Below are positions 6,662 through 13,639 of a stretch of DNA of 64,000 nt, piece after piece. The notes beneath the pieces are model-generated. The model was not told where the DNA came from, made no database searches, and was given only the letters and a program-made list of their open reading frames with translations. The position numbers and the translations under genes were made by a program. The stretch spans positions 496,001-560,000 of the forward strand of contig NZ_JNKF01000010.1 of NCBI RefSeq assembly GCF_000702825.1. The letters are read 5' to 3'. The DNA is from Prevotella sp. P6B1. GTDB taxonomy: Bacteria; Bacteroidota; Bacteroidia; Bacteroidales; Bacteroidaceae. Each line of letters opens with the position of its first letter. Positions within the stretch are counted from its first letter, which is position 1.

Positions 6662-7068
6662 ATGATATGAAAGAAAGATTCAAATTCAACACCGTGGGGC
6701 TTTTCACCCACGACAACAAAGCGACTGTCGATTTCTACACGAAAGCCTTTGGTTTTACCACCGACTGGGATGGCATTCAGCCAAACGTGGAGATGATGTT
6801 GGACGACATGCGCATTATCCTCTTCCCGCGTGATGCTTTCGAGCAGATGGTCGCTCAGAAATTCCAATATCCCGAGGGGTTCAATGGTACAGTAGAATTG
6901 GCATTCGACGTGCCCACCTTCGCTGATGTCGATAAAGAATACCAGCATGCACTCACGAATGGTGCCGCCTCCGTTCTCCCTCCCACCACAGAGCCTTGGG
7001 GACAGCGTACCTGTTATGTCGCTGATCCTGATGGTAATCTGATAGAGATAGGGTCCTTTACGGAATAG
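6658..7068 (+). CDS. VOC-family (glyoxalase/bleomycin-resistance-like) protein
   Basis: A 136-residue protein with two beta-alpha-beta-beta-beta modules of the vicinal-oxygen-chelate fold. The first half has VGLFTHDNKATVDFYTKAFG; the second ends in the diagnostic CYVADPDGNLIEIGSF, whose Glu is the usual metal ligand. VOC proteins include glyoxalase I, dioxygenases and antibiotic-binding or thiol-transferase resistance proteins; this one cannot be narrowed down. The ATG at 6658 overlaps the preceding stop; the ATG at 6667 is an alternative. It is the last gene of the accessory run and is followed by a hairpin with a U-run. Confidence 0.88.
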   Translation: MNDMKERFKFNTVGLFTHDNKATVDFYTKAFGFTTDWDGIQPNVEMMLDDMRIILFPRDAFEQMVAQKFQYPEGFNGTVELAFDVPTFADVDKEYQHALTNGAASVLPPTTEPWGQRTCYVADPDGNLIEIGSFTE

Positions 7069-7096
7069 TGAAATAGTACATATCGCAGATTGTCCA

Positions 7097-7131
7097 TTCG
7101 TCACAAAATGTTGCAATTCATCCCAGAAATG
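7097..7131 (+). promoter_or_regulatory. Direct repeats upstream of the first outer-membrane protein gene
   Basis: TTCGTCACAAAATG (7097-7110) and TTCATCCCAGAAATG (7117-7131) are direct repeats starting 20 bp apart. The second barrel gene has a matching pair at 9567 and 9587, also 20 bp apart. Two direct half-sites about two helical turns apart are typical of response-regulator operators, for example of LytTR type. The regulator is not in the window. A degenerate -7 element may lie at 7151-7158. Confidence 0.45.
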
Positions 7132-7150
7132 GGGTAGATTGCAACTTTTT
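7110..7150 (+). terminator. Rho-independent terminator after the accessory gene run
   Basis: GTTGCAAT (7110-7117) pairs with ATTGCAAC (7138-7145), with an inner CCC/GGG pairing around AGAAAT, followed by six T from 7146. This has the form of an intrinsic terminator for the VOC-gene transcript. It overlaps the direct repeats shared with 9567-9600, so the hairpin could also be part of the control region of the next gene. Confidence 0.65.
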
Positions 7151-7197
7151 TATGCTGGTGTGACGTCAAACTGGCAAAACATTAAATAATTAGAAAA

Positions 7198-9555
7198 ATG
7201 AAAAAGATCAGTTTGAAAATGGTAGCTATGACAGCTGCAATGATGATGTGTTTAACAGCCGATGCTAAGACTGAGGATGTAGGTGGACGAGTAATTGACA
7301 TGCAGGGTGAACCTCTGCCATTTGTTAGTGTGGCCCTGCTTACGGCCGACTCTACTTATATACAAGGTGCAACGAGCGATGTGGATGGATTTTTCCAGAT
7401 TAACACCACTGACGCCTGCTGCATCCTGCGATTCTCGTACATTGGATATCGCACCAAGTATGTTGACGTAAGGAGCTCAGAAATAGGAACCATCCAGATG
7501 GAGCAAGATCAGACAATACTGAATGAGATAGTGGTGAAGGGACAGATGCCAAAAACTAAACTGACGGGCAACTCGATGATAACCACCATTCAAGGTACCG
7601 TCTTGGGCAAATCGGGTACAGCAAAGGAAATGCTGGCCAAAGTACCAGGAATGACGCTGAAGGGTGAAGACCTGGAGGTGCTGGGCAAGGGTACACCTAT
7701 CTTTTATATTAATGGTAGAAAGATGCAAGATAAGGACGAACTGAAACGACTCCGTTCAGAGGAGATTGCGAGTGTGGAAGTGATTACCAATCCTGGTGCT
7801 CAATACGATGCCACCATTTCGGCAGTGGTACGTATCAAAACGGTTCGTCGTGAGGGGGCAGGTTTCGGTTTCGACCTGATGGCAGCCAACAACCAGGACT
7901 TAGCCTTTGGCTTCAGCGATCCCAGTAGCACGCTGAACCTGCGTTATCGCCACAACAATCTGGACCTGTTTTGTATGGTGAACTATTGGTCGTGGGATAG
8001 TCCTAACGACCTGCGTATTACGCAATCTACCTTTCTTAGGGCGGATGAAGGTATCAGGAATATTCTTCAGGACAGTCACATACGAAACGACTGGCACGGA
8101 CAGGGCATGAACTACAACCTGGGCTTTAATTGGCAGATTAACGACAAGCACTCGCTAGGTGCCAGAATTGAGCGCCACGATCAGTTTAAAACGCACAACA
8201 ACATGTGGGTGGATACAGAGAATAATCTCACAGGGCGTGACCTTTCACACCAAGACGATCATACCCATTATCCATATAACTGGCAGAGTAATGCCTATTA
8301 TAATGGTCAGGTGGGCAAACTGAACATCGACCTGAATGTAGATTTCACAACAGCTAAGGAAACCACCGACAACCAGATAGATGTGTATTTGCCTGAAACT
8401 CAAACCATGCAGCAGAACTCGCAAACATGGTCACGCCTTTGGGCTGCTAAACTGGTGCTGAGCTATCCTGTGTGGAAGGGACAGTTGCAGGCGGGAACAG
8501 AGATGAGTTTCGTGAAGCGACAGAGCAGTTCGGCTATCACAAACTACCCTCTTCCCTCTACAGATACGGATGTAAAAGAAAACAATGTGGCTGCTTTTGT
8601 GGCTTACAATGCTAACTTGGAGAAATATGGTACCGTAAGTGCCGGACTGCGTTACGAGCATGTGGGTTTCGACTATGTGGACAACCTGGATGCCAATAAT
8701 AATATGACGCGCTATCAGGATGAGTTCTTCCCTAATATTACCTGGGCAAAGCAGTTTGGACCTATCCAGACTTCGCTGAGCTACACCATGAAAACCGTTC
8801 GCCCGAACTATAGTGCACTGAGCGACCATATTTATTATCTGAACTCGTTTACCCTGCAGCAGGGCGACTCGAAACTGAAGAATGCTACGATGCAGGAAGT
8901 GAGCATCAATGCCCGTTGGAAATGGATCAACCTGTTTGCCGCCTACGAACGTCGTGATAACACCATCACACAGGTGCCAATGGTCTATAACAACGAGGGT
9001 ATCATGCTGCTGAAGCAGGCCAATCTGCCTGACCCTGTTCGTAATCTGGCCATCTTCCTCTCGGCCAATCCCACATGGGGTGTATATAGCCCAAGCTGGA
9101 CGATTGGCGGACAGAAGTTCTGGAACACGATGACGTTCGATGATCCTCGTAGTGATACAGGTAAGACGGATGTGACCTTCACTAAGCCCATTTTCTTCTT
9201 CGACCTGAACAACACCTTCCGCTTTAAGCATAGTTGGCAGTTGGAGGCTAATGCGAACATCCAGACCAAAGGTGACGTACTGAACTTCCGTATGCTCTCG
9301 CCCTCGTATAATGTCAGTTTTGTGGTACAGAAGTGCTGGCTGAAAAACGATGCTTTATGCTTGCGTGCCAGCATCAGCGATGTATTCCAGCGTAGCGTGC
9401 AGGATGTAGCACAGGACTGTGGCTTCTTCTACGGTGTGCAGACAACACGAAGCCGCAGTCACCGTTTGGACATATCCATCCGCTACACCTTCAACGCCTC
9501 GAAGAGCAAGTATAAGGGCACTGGTGCTGGACAGGCAGAGCGTCAGAGAATGTAG
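7198..9555 (+). CDS. Outer-membrane beta-barrel protein with CarboxypepD_reg domain, paralog 1
   Basis: A 785-residue protein. A signal peptide ends near residue 23 (CLTADA). A CarboxypepD_reg-like beta-sandwich spans about 25-100 (GGRVIDMQGEPLPFVSVAL). A TonB-plug-like region covers about 115-215, with NEIVVKGQMPKTKLTGNSM and VEVITNPGAQYDAT. The rest alternates aromatic strands of an outer-membrane barrel ending SKYKGTGAGQAERQRM. This matches the OMP_b-brl_3 type of TonB-dependent-receptor-like proteins rather than SusC, and no SusD partner is adjacent. The cargo is unknown. The next gene is a tandem paralog with the same layout and C-terminal motif, and the two share upstream direct repeats. 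Confidence 0.88.
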   Translation: MKKISLKMVAMTAAMMMCLTADAKTEDVGGRVIDMQGEPLPFVSVALLTADSTYIQGATSDVDGFFQINTTDACCILRFSYIGYRTKYVDVRSSEIGTIQMEQDQTILNEIVVKGQMPKTKLTGNSMITTIQGTVLGKSGTAKEMLAKVPGMTLKGEDLEVLGKGTPIFYINGRKMQDKDELKRLRSEEIASVEVITNPGAQYDATISAVVRIKTVRREGAGFGFDLMAANNQDLAFGFSDPSSTLNLRYRHNNLDLFCMVNYWSWDSPNDLRITQSTFLRADEGIRNILQDSHIRNDWHGQGMNYNLGFNWQINDKHSLGARIERHDQFKTHNNMWVDTENNLTGRDLSHQDDHTHYPYNWQSNAYYNGQVGKLNIDLNVDFTTAKETTDNQIDVYLPETQTMQQNSQTWSRLWAAKLVLSYPVWKGQLQAGTEMSFVKRQSSSAITNYPLPSTDTDVKENNVAAFVAYNANLEKYGTVSAGLRYEHVGFDYVDNLDANNNMTRYQDEFFPNITWAKQFGPIQTSLSYTMKTVRPNYSALSDHIYYLNSFTLQQGDSKLKNATMQEVSINARWKWINLFAAYERRDNTITQVPMVYNNEGIMLLKQANLPDPVRNLAIFLSANPTWGVYSPSWTIGGQKFWNTMTFDDPRSDTGKTDVTFTKPIFFFDLNNTFRFKHSWQLEANANIQTKGDVLNFRMLSPSYNVSFVVQKCWLKNDALCLRASISDVFQRSVQDVAQDCGFFYGVQTTRSRSHRLDISIRYTFNASKSKYKGTGAGQAERQRM

Positions 9556-9566
9556 GAAATGTGCTA

Positions 9567-9631
9567 TTCATCACATAATTGTGCAGAATATCCCAGAAAT
9601 TAGGAGGATTAGATAACATGTCATATCTTTG
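9567..9631 (+). promoter_or_regulatory. Control region of the second outer-membrane protein gene
   Basis: TTCATCACATAATT (9567-9580) and AATATCCCAGAAATT (9587-9601) correspond to the pair at 7097/7117 with the same 20-bp offset. A perfect TAnnTTTG element, TATCTTTG, lies at 9624-9631, 28 bp before the start codon. The shared repeats suggest that both barrel genes answer to the same regulator. Confidence 0.6.
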
Positions 9632-9658
9632 CAATCGAAAAAAATAAAATAAGAAAAG

Positions 9659-12022
9659 ATGAAAAGAATTAACGTAAGACTGGCAGTTCTGATGACTGCT
9701 ATGATGATGACAATGATGAGTTTCGCTGAGACACAAGACTTTGGCGGACGAATATTGGATGAGAAGGGCGAGCCGATGCCCTATGTGAACGTGGTGCTAC
9801 TGTCGCTGCCTGACTCGGCCTTTGTGCAGGGTGCGATGACTGACGAGCAGGGCGTGTTTAAGATTGTGACAGATATAAGCGATGGTCTGTTCAAGGTGAC
9901 CAGCGTGGGCTACCAGACCTTATATATCAATGCTGTCAACGACCTGACCATCCAGATGAAAGAGGACACCCAACTGCTGAAGGAAGTCGTAGTAAAAGGC
10001 CAGTTGCCCAAGACGCATGCCAAAGGTGATGCCATGCGTACCACTGTGGCAGGAACCATTCTGGAGAAAGCCGGAACCGTGAGCGATGCCTTAGGAAAGA
10101 TTCCGTCGCTCGATGCTGAACGCGATGGTGGCGTCAAGGTGCTGGGGCGTGGCGATGCCGAGGTGTATATTAATGGCCGCAGGGTGCAGGACATGAAGGA
10201 GCTCTCGCGTCTGCGCTCCGACCAGATTCAGCACGTCGACGTGATTCAGAACCCAGGTGCCCGATATGCCGCCTCGGTAAAGGCCGTCGTCCGCATCACG
10301 CTGAAGAAGGCACAGGGCGAGGGTTTCAGTTTTCAGGATAACGCTGGTTTCATCTATCAATACGGTCACACGCTGAACAACAACCTCGACGTGAACTTCC
10401 GCACGGGCGGTCTCGACATTACTGCCTCGCTGTGGGCTGGGCGCTACAATCACTATAAGTCGATGCAGGAGCATGAACTGACTTATTTTGTCGGCCCGGA
10501 TTACATCAAGAGCAACACCTCGCAGGAGTCGCAGGGCATCTGGAAGAGCTGGTCACCTCAATTGCAGGTGAACTACATGGTGAATGAAAACCACAGTTTT
10601 GGTGCATTTTACAAATTCGACCGTCATCCGAGTAGTGACTACAATGGTATAATCTTAACAGACAATTACGAGAATGGCCTGTTCATGGAGCACTCAGAAA
10701 GCCGTGTCTGGCAGGACGAGACTATCAGCAAGCACATATTCAATGCCTACTATAACGGCAAGATAGGACAACTGGGTATTGACCTCAACGTGGATGGTCT
10801 CTTCGACGACACCAAGACGCCAGGCAGTACCACAGAGACAACAAAGGATGCCATAGGCGGTTCTACGGAGCGTAGCTTTGAGAGCAGCACCAACAGCGGC
10901 AACAACTTCTGGGCCACGAAACTCATCCTCTCCTATCCTGTATGGAAAGGTAATCTCTCTCTGGGTGGCGAATATAGCTATAACCATCGCACAGATGACT
11001 ACACGTTTACATCCAACAACTATGTGCCTGTGAAGACCACCGACACAGAGATCAATGAGAAATCATCGGCCGTCTTCTTGGAGTATGGTCGCTCTTTTGG
11101 CAAAGTCTATGCACAGGTAGGACTGCGCTATGAACACCTGACAAACGACTACTTCAATTTTGGTAAAAAGGAGGATGAGGTCTGTCGCAACTATGGCGAC
11201 TGGTTCCCTACGGCAGTCATCTCTGCCCCTATAGGCAAGGCACAACTCTCCCTCTCCTACCGTCGAGACATCCAGCGCCCGGCCTACTCAAATCTGACCA
11301 GTTCGACGGTTTATGTCAACCGTTATACTTACCAGAGTGGTAATCCATATCTATTGCCGACTTATACCCAAAGTCTGGTGCTCAATGCTGCCTACAAATG
11401 GGCAAACCTGACGCTGAACTATGGCCGAGTGAAGGATGCCCTCACTATGTCGACAGAGCCTTTCCCTGGTTCAGAAGATCCCCTTGTCAGCCTGGTGCGT
11501 CCCATCAACAGCTGGGAGGATTACAACCAGTTCAGCATCCAGTTGTCTGCACGCCCCACCATTGGCTGCTGGCATCCGGCATGGAGTGTCATCACCCAGA
11601 TGCAGGACTTCAAGTCGCCTACTGCTAATGGCTCTACCATCACTTTAAACCGCCCCTGGTTCATTATCGGCTGGCAGAATGACATCGAATTACCTCAAGG
11701 TTTCCGCCTCAATATCTCTGCCCAGTGGTATTCTAAAGGTGACTACACCAATTTCCGCATGACCAAGACCCGTCTCTTCACCAACATCGGACTGCAGCGC
11801 GACTTCAACCTGAAGCGCTTGGGCGCGCTGACCTTCGACCTCCGTTGCAGCGATCCCTTCCATACTAACAAGACGGATGCTATCGTCTACGGCATCCGCG
11901 AGCTGACAACGCACAATCCTGCCCGTCGCACCTTCACGCTCGACCTTACCTGGAAGTTCAACGAGGCCCGTTCTAAGTATCGTGGCTCTGGTGCCGGAGA
12001 GAAGCAGAAGGCAAGAATGTAG
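9659..12022 (+). CDS. Outer-membrane beta-barrel protein with CarboxypepD_reg domain, paralog 2
   Basis: A 787-residue paralog of the preceding gene. It has a signal peptide (to about residue 22), then a CarboxypepD_reg domain (GGRILDEKGEPMPYVNVVLL). The plug-like region has KEVVVKGQLPKTHAKGDAM and VDVIQNPGARYAAS, and a long barrel ends SKYRGSGAGEKQKARM. The two share the plug and C-terminal motifs but diverge strongly in barrel loops, as expected for different surface ligands. It has its own promoter (TATCTTTG at 9624-9631). No SusD-like lipoprotein or enzyme is adjacent, so substrate assignment is not possible. Confidence 0.88.
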   Translation: MKRINVRLAVLMTAMMMTMMSFAETQDFGGRILDEKGEPMPYVNVVLLSLPDSAFVQGAMTDEQGVFKIVTDISDGLFKVTSVGYQTLYINAVNDLTIQMKEDTQLLKEVVVKGQLPKTHAKGDAMRTTVAGTILEKAGTVSDALGKIPSLDAERDGGVKVLGRGDAEVYINGRRVQDMKELSRLRSDQIQHVDVIQNPGARYAASVKAVVRITLKKAQGEGFSFQDNAGFIYQYGHTLNNNLDVNFRTGGLDITASLWAGRYNHYKSMQEHELTYFVGPDYIKSNTSQESQGIWKSWSPQLQVNYMVNENHSFGAFYKFDRHPSSDYNGIILTDNYENGLFMEHSESRVWQDETISKHIFNAYYNGKIGQLGIDLNVDGLFDDTKTPGSTTETTKDAIGGSTERSFESSTNSGNNFWATKLILSYPVWKGNLSLGGEYSYNHRTDDYTFTSNNYVPVKTTDTEINEKSSAVFLEYGRSFGKVYAQVGLRYEHLTNDYFNFGKKEDEVCRNYGDWFPTAVISAPIGKAQLSLSYRRDIQRPAYSNLTSSTVYVNRYTYQSGNPYLLPTYTQSLVLNAAYKWANLTLNYGRVKDALTMSTEPFPGSEDPLVSLVRPINSWEDYNQFSIQLSARPTIGCWHPAWSVITQMQDFKSPTANGSTITLNRPWFIIGWQNDIELPQGFRLNISAQWYSKGDYTNFRMTKTRLFTNIGLQRDFNLKRLGALTFDLRCSDPFHTNKTDAIVYGIRELTTHNPARRTFTLDLTWKFNEARSKYRGSGAGEKQKARM

Positions 12023-12038
12023 TCAAATAGCATAATTA

Positions 12039-12070
12039 TTTGGCAATAATCGAAATTCTTCGTAATTTTG
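12039..12070 (+). promoter_or_regulatory. Promoter of acyltransferase gene, leaderless type
   Basis: TTTG (12039-12042), 20 bp, TAATTTTG (12063-12070): an exact Bacteroidota promoter. The start codon is only 6 bp after the -7 element, so the expected transcription start leaves a leader of about 3 nt. Confidence 0.75.
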
Positions 12071-12076
12071 CAACCG

Positions 12077-13096
12077 ATGAAACGACTTTGCTATCTTGAC
12101 AATCTGAAGGTCTGCCTGACCGTCTTGGTGATTATGCACCATGCCGGTCAGGCTTATGGTAATGGTGGCGACTGGGCTTACCATCCCAGCAATCCTGCCG
12201 AGTTTATGCCTTGGATATGGCACTTCTTCTCGGTCAATGCAGCTTTCTTTATGGGACTGTTCTTCCTGATTTCAGGTTACTTTGTGCCTATGAGTTTCGA
12301 TAAGCAGGGGGCAAAGGTGTTTGTACAGAAGAAACTTATCCGCTTGGGAATTCCACTATTGCTGATGGGCGGACTTATATCTGTTTTAACAGGCAAACCG
12401 GAGATTGGACATATGTGGTATATCGAGAGTCTGCTGGTGTTCTGTCTGATTTATGCCTTGATACGATTGATATGTAAACCTATCGATGGTGAGTGCACAT
12501 CGAGCCCCACCATCATCGGCCTGCTGATATTTGGCGGCGTGATGGGTATCGGCAGTTACTTCATCCGTCAGGTCAGCCCGCAGGATCATTGGATATGGCC
12601 CTTTGGCATTATCCCTTTGCCAATGGAGTCCGCCCACTATCTGCAATATGTCATGATGTTCGTTATCGGCATACTGGCACGTCGGTTTGCCTGGCTCGAA
12701 AAGATGGGTAACACCACGGGAAGCATTTCGCTTGCAATAGGATGCCTTTTGGCTTTAGGTATCTATCTGCGTGATGGTGGGGCTTGGAACGCTTTCGTTA
12801 CTGAGTGGTTTGGCATCTACGAATCGCTTTTGTGCGTATTTATCTGTTTTGGGCTGCTATGGCTGTTCCGCCAGTATGGTAATTGCGATAGCAAGTTCTG
12901 GCAGTGGTGCGCCGCCCAGTCGTATGGTGCCTACGTATTCCATTTGATACTGATGATCGTTCTACAGAATATGGTAGATGGTATCTGGATGGGGGCCTTT
13001 GGCAAATTCTTATTTATCGGAGTCGTTACCACCATCTGTTCGTTCGTGCTCACTTGGTTGGTAAGGCTGATTCCCGGAGTAAAGAAACTTTTATAA
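12077..13096 (+). CDS. Membrane acyltransferase (Acyltransferase_3 family)
   Basis: A 339-residue multi-spanning protein starting MKRLCYLDNLKVCLTVLVIMHH. This is the characteristic N-terminus of acyltransferase-3 proteins, in which the His after the first helix is catalytic (IMHHAGQAYG). About ten hydrophobic helices follow (for example SVNAAFFMGLFFLISGYFVP and MWYIESLLVFCLIYALIRL). These enzymes O-acylate sugars, exopolysaccharides or peptidoglycan at the inner membrane. I chose the ATG at 12077 over the upstream TTG at 12068 because family members begin at this motif. The TAATTTTG promoter ends 6 bp before the ATG, so the mRNA is probably leaderless. Confidence 0.87.
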   Translation: MKRLCYLDNLKVCLTVLVIMHHAGQAYGNGGDWAYHPSNPAEFMPWIWHFFSVNAAFFMGLFFLISGYFVPMSFDKQGAKVFVQKKLIRLGIPLLLMGGLISVLTGKPEIGHMWYIESLLVFCLIYALIRLICKPIDGECTSSPTIIGLLIFGGVMGIGSYFIRQVSPQDHWIWPFGIIPLPMESAHYLQYVMMFVIGILARRFAWLEKMGNTTGSISLAIGCLLALGIYLRDGGAWNAFVTEWFGIYESLLCVFICFGLLWLFRQYGNCDSKFWQWCAAQSYGAYVFHLILMIVLQNMVDGIWMGAFGKFLFIGVVTTICSFVLTWLVRLIPGVKKLL

Positions 13097-13109
13097 TACA
13101 AATAAGAAT

Positions 13110-13253
13110 ATGAGTGATATGATGACACTCCGACCATTTAACATCAACGATGCAGAGACGATTCTGAGCTGGTGCAAGGACAAGCATACCTCTCACAGCT
13201 GTGACCGTGACCGTCTTTCTGTGGGTGTTAGGTCTCGCAGGGGAAAACATTAG
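13110..13253 (+). pseudogene. Truncated GNAT acetyltransferase fragment
   Basis: The frame from 13110 reads MTLRPFNINDAETILSWCKD after a short lead, the typical first helix of a GNAT acetyltransferase. After about 30 codons it becomes unrelated sequence and stops at 13251-13253. The acetyl-CoA-binding half is missing. The break coincides with the first 22-bp repeat array (13231). It lies 13 bp after the acyltransferase stop and may once have been co-transcribed with it. Confidence 0.65.
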
Positions 13254-13274
13254 GTCTCGCAGGGGAGAACCCTA
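13231..13274 (+). repeat. 22-bp tandem repeat array A (2 copies)
   Basis: GGTCTCGCAGGGGAAAACAT plus TA (13231-13252) is followed directly by GGTCTCGCAGGGGAGAACCC plus TA (13253-13274). TTA precedes both copies. The array sits at the break in the GNAT fragment. Its sequence differs from arrays B and C but the period, 22 bp, is the same. Confidence 0.85.
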
Positions 13275-13312
13275 TGGGTAACAGGGAGAAAGACGGTATC
13301 TTTCTATTGTTT

Positions 13313-13400
13313 GCCTATACGCAAATGATTGTCCGCCTATACGCAAACGATTGTGTGCCTATACGCAAACGACTGTACGACTATACTCAAATTGAAACGC
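13313..13400 (+). repeat. 22-bp tandem repeat array B (4 copies, last degenerate)
   Basis: Units start at 13313, 13335, 13357 and 13379, exactly 22 bp apart. The consensus is GCCTATACGCAAACGATTGT plus two variable bases. The core CAAACGATTG is a CAAnCGnTTG palindrome-like motif of the kind bound by LacI/PurR-family repressors, and it drifts in copies 1, 3 and 4. A 22-bp period is not a multiple of three, so the array is not coding. No spacers differ as in CRISPR. Confidence 0.85.
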
Positions 13401-13453
13401 TTTTCAAAAGAAGGTTATTGAATTACAAATAAGTTCGCGAAGCCAAGAAACAA

Positions 13454-13522
13454 ATGCAGTCGCAGGGTATAGGCAGCGACCTCAGCAGCACGCTGAACCT
13501 GCGTTATCGCCACAGCAACTGA
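13454..13522 (+). pseudogene. Fragment of a third outer-membrane barrel paralog
   Basis: The 30 bases AGCACGCTGAACCTGCGTTA-TCGCCACA at about 13487-13515 are nearly identical to 7925-7954 inside the first barrel gene. They are in a short frame reading SDLSSTLNLRYRHSN then stop, against SDPSSTLNLRYRHNN in the intact protein. Everything before and after the fragment is lost. It shows a further paralog, or a duplicated piece of 7198-9555, that has decayed here. Confidence 0.75.
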
Positions 13523-13602
13523 TATGGATTAATAAAATGAGCGAAACGCTATAAAGGTGTCTTAAAAATGGCAAAAAGGGGTGGATATTAAATTGTTTTT
13601 AC

Positions 13603-13610
13603 TATCTTTG
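13603..13610 (+). promoter_or_regulatory. Promoter -7 element for GH3 gene
   Basis: TATCTTTG matches TAnnTTTG exactly and lies 29 bp before the GH3 start codon. A clear TTTG box at the right distance is not obvious. Confidence 0.55.
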
Positions 13611-13639
13611 CAGGCAGAATTCATTTACTCAACACATTT

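Noticed and set aside
7110..7150. Reading the hairpin only as an operator
   Set aside because: The six-T run after the stem fits a terminator best. I list both the terminator and the overlapping direct repeats instead of choosing one exclusively.
8431..9231. 266-codon minus-strand frame opposite the first outer-membrane barrel gene
   Set aside because: Antisense shadow; the barrel gene's domain order and paralogy with the next gene are decisive.
13231..13400. Possible CRISPR array
   Set aside because: Units abut with no unique spacers, there are too few copies, and no cas genes are present. They are plain tandem repeats.
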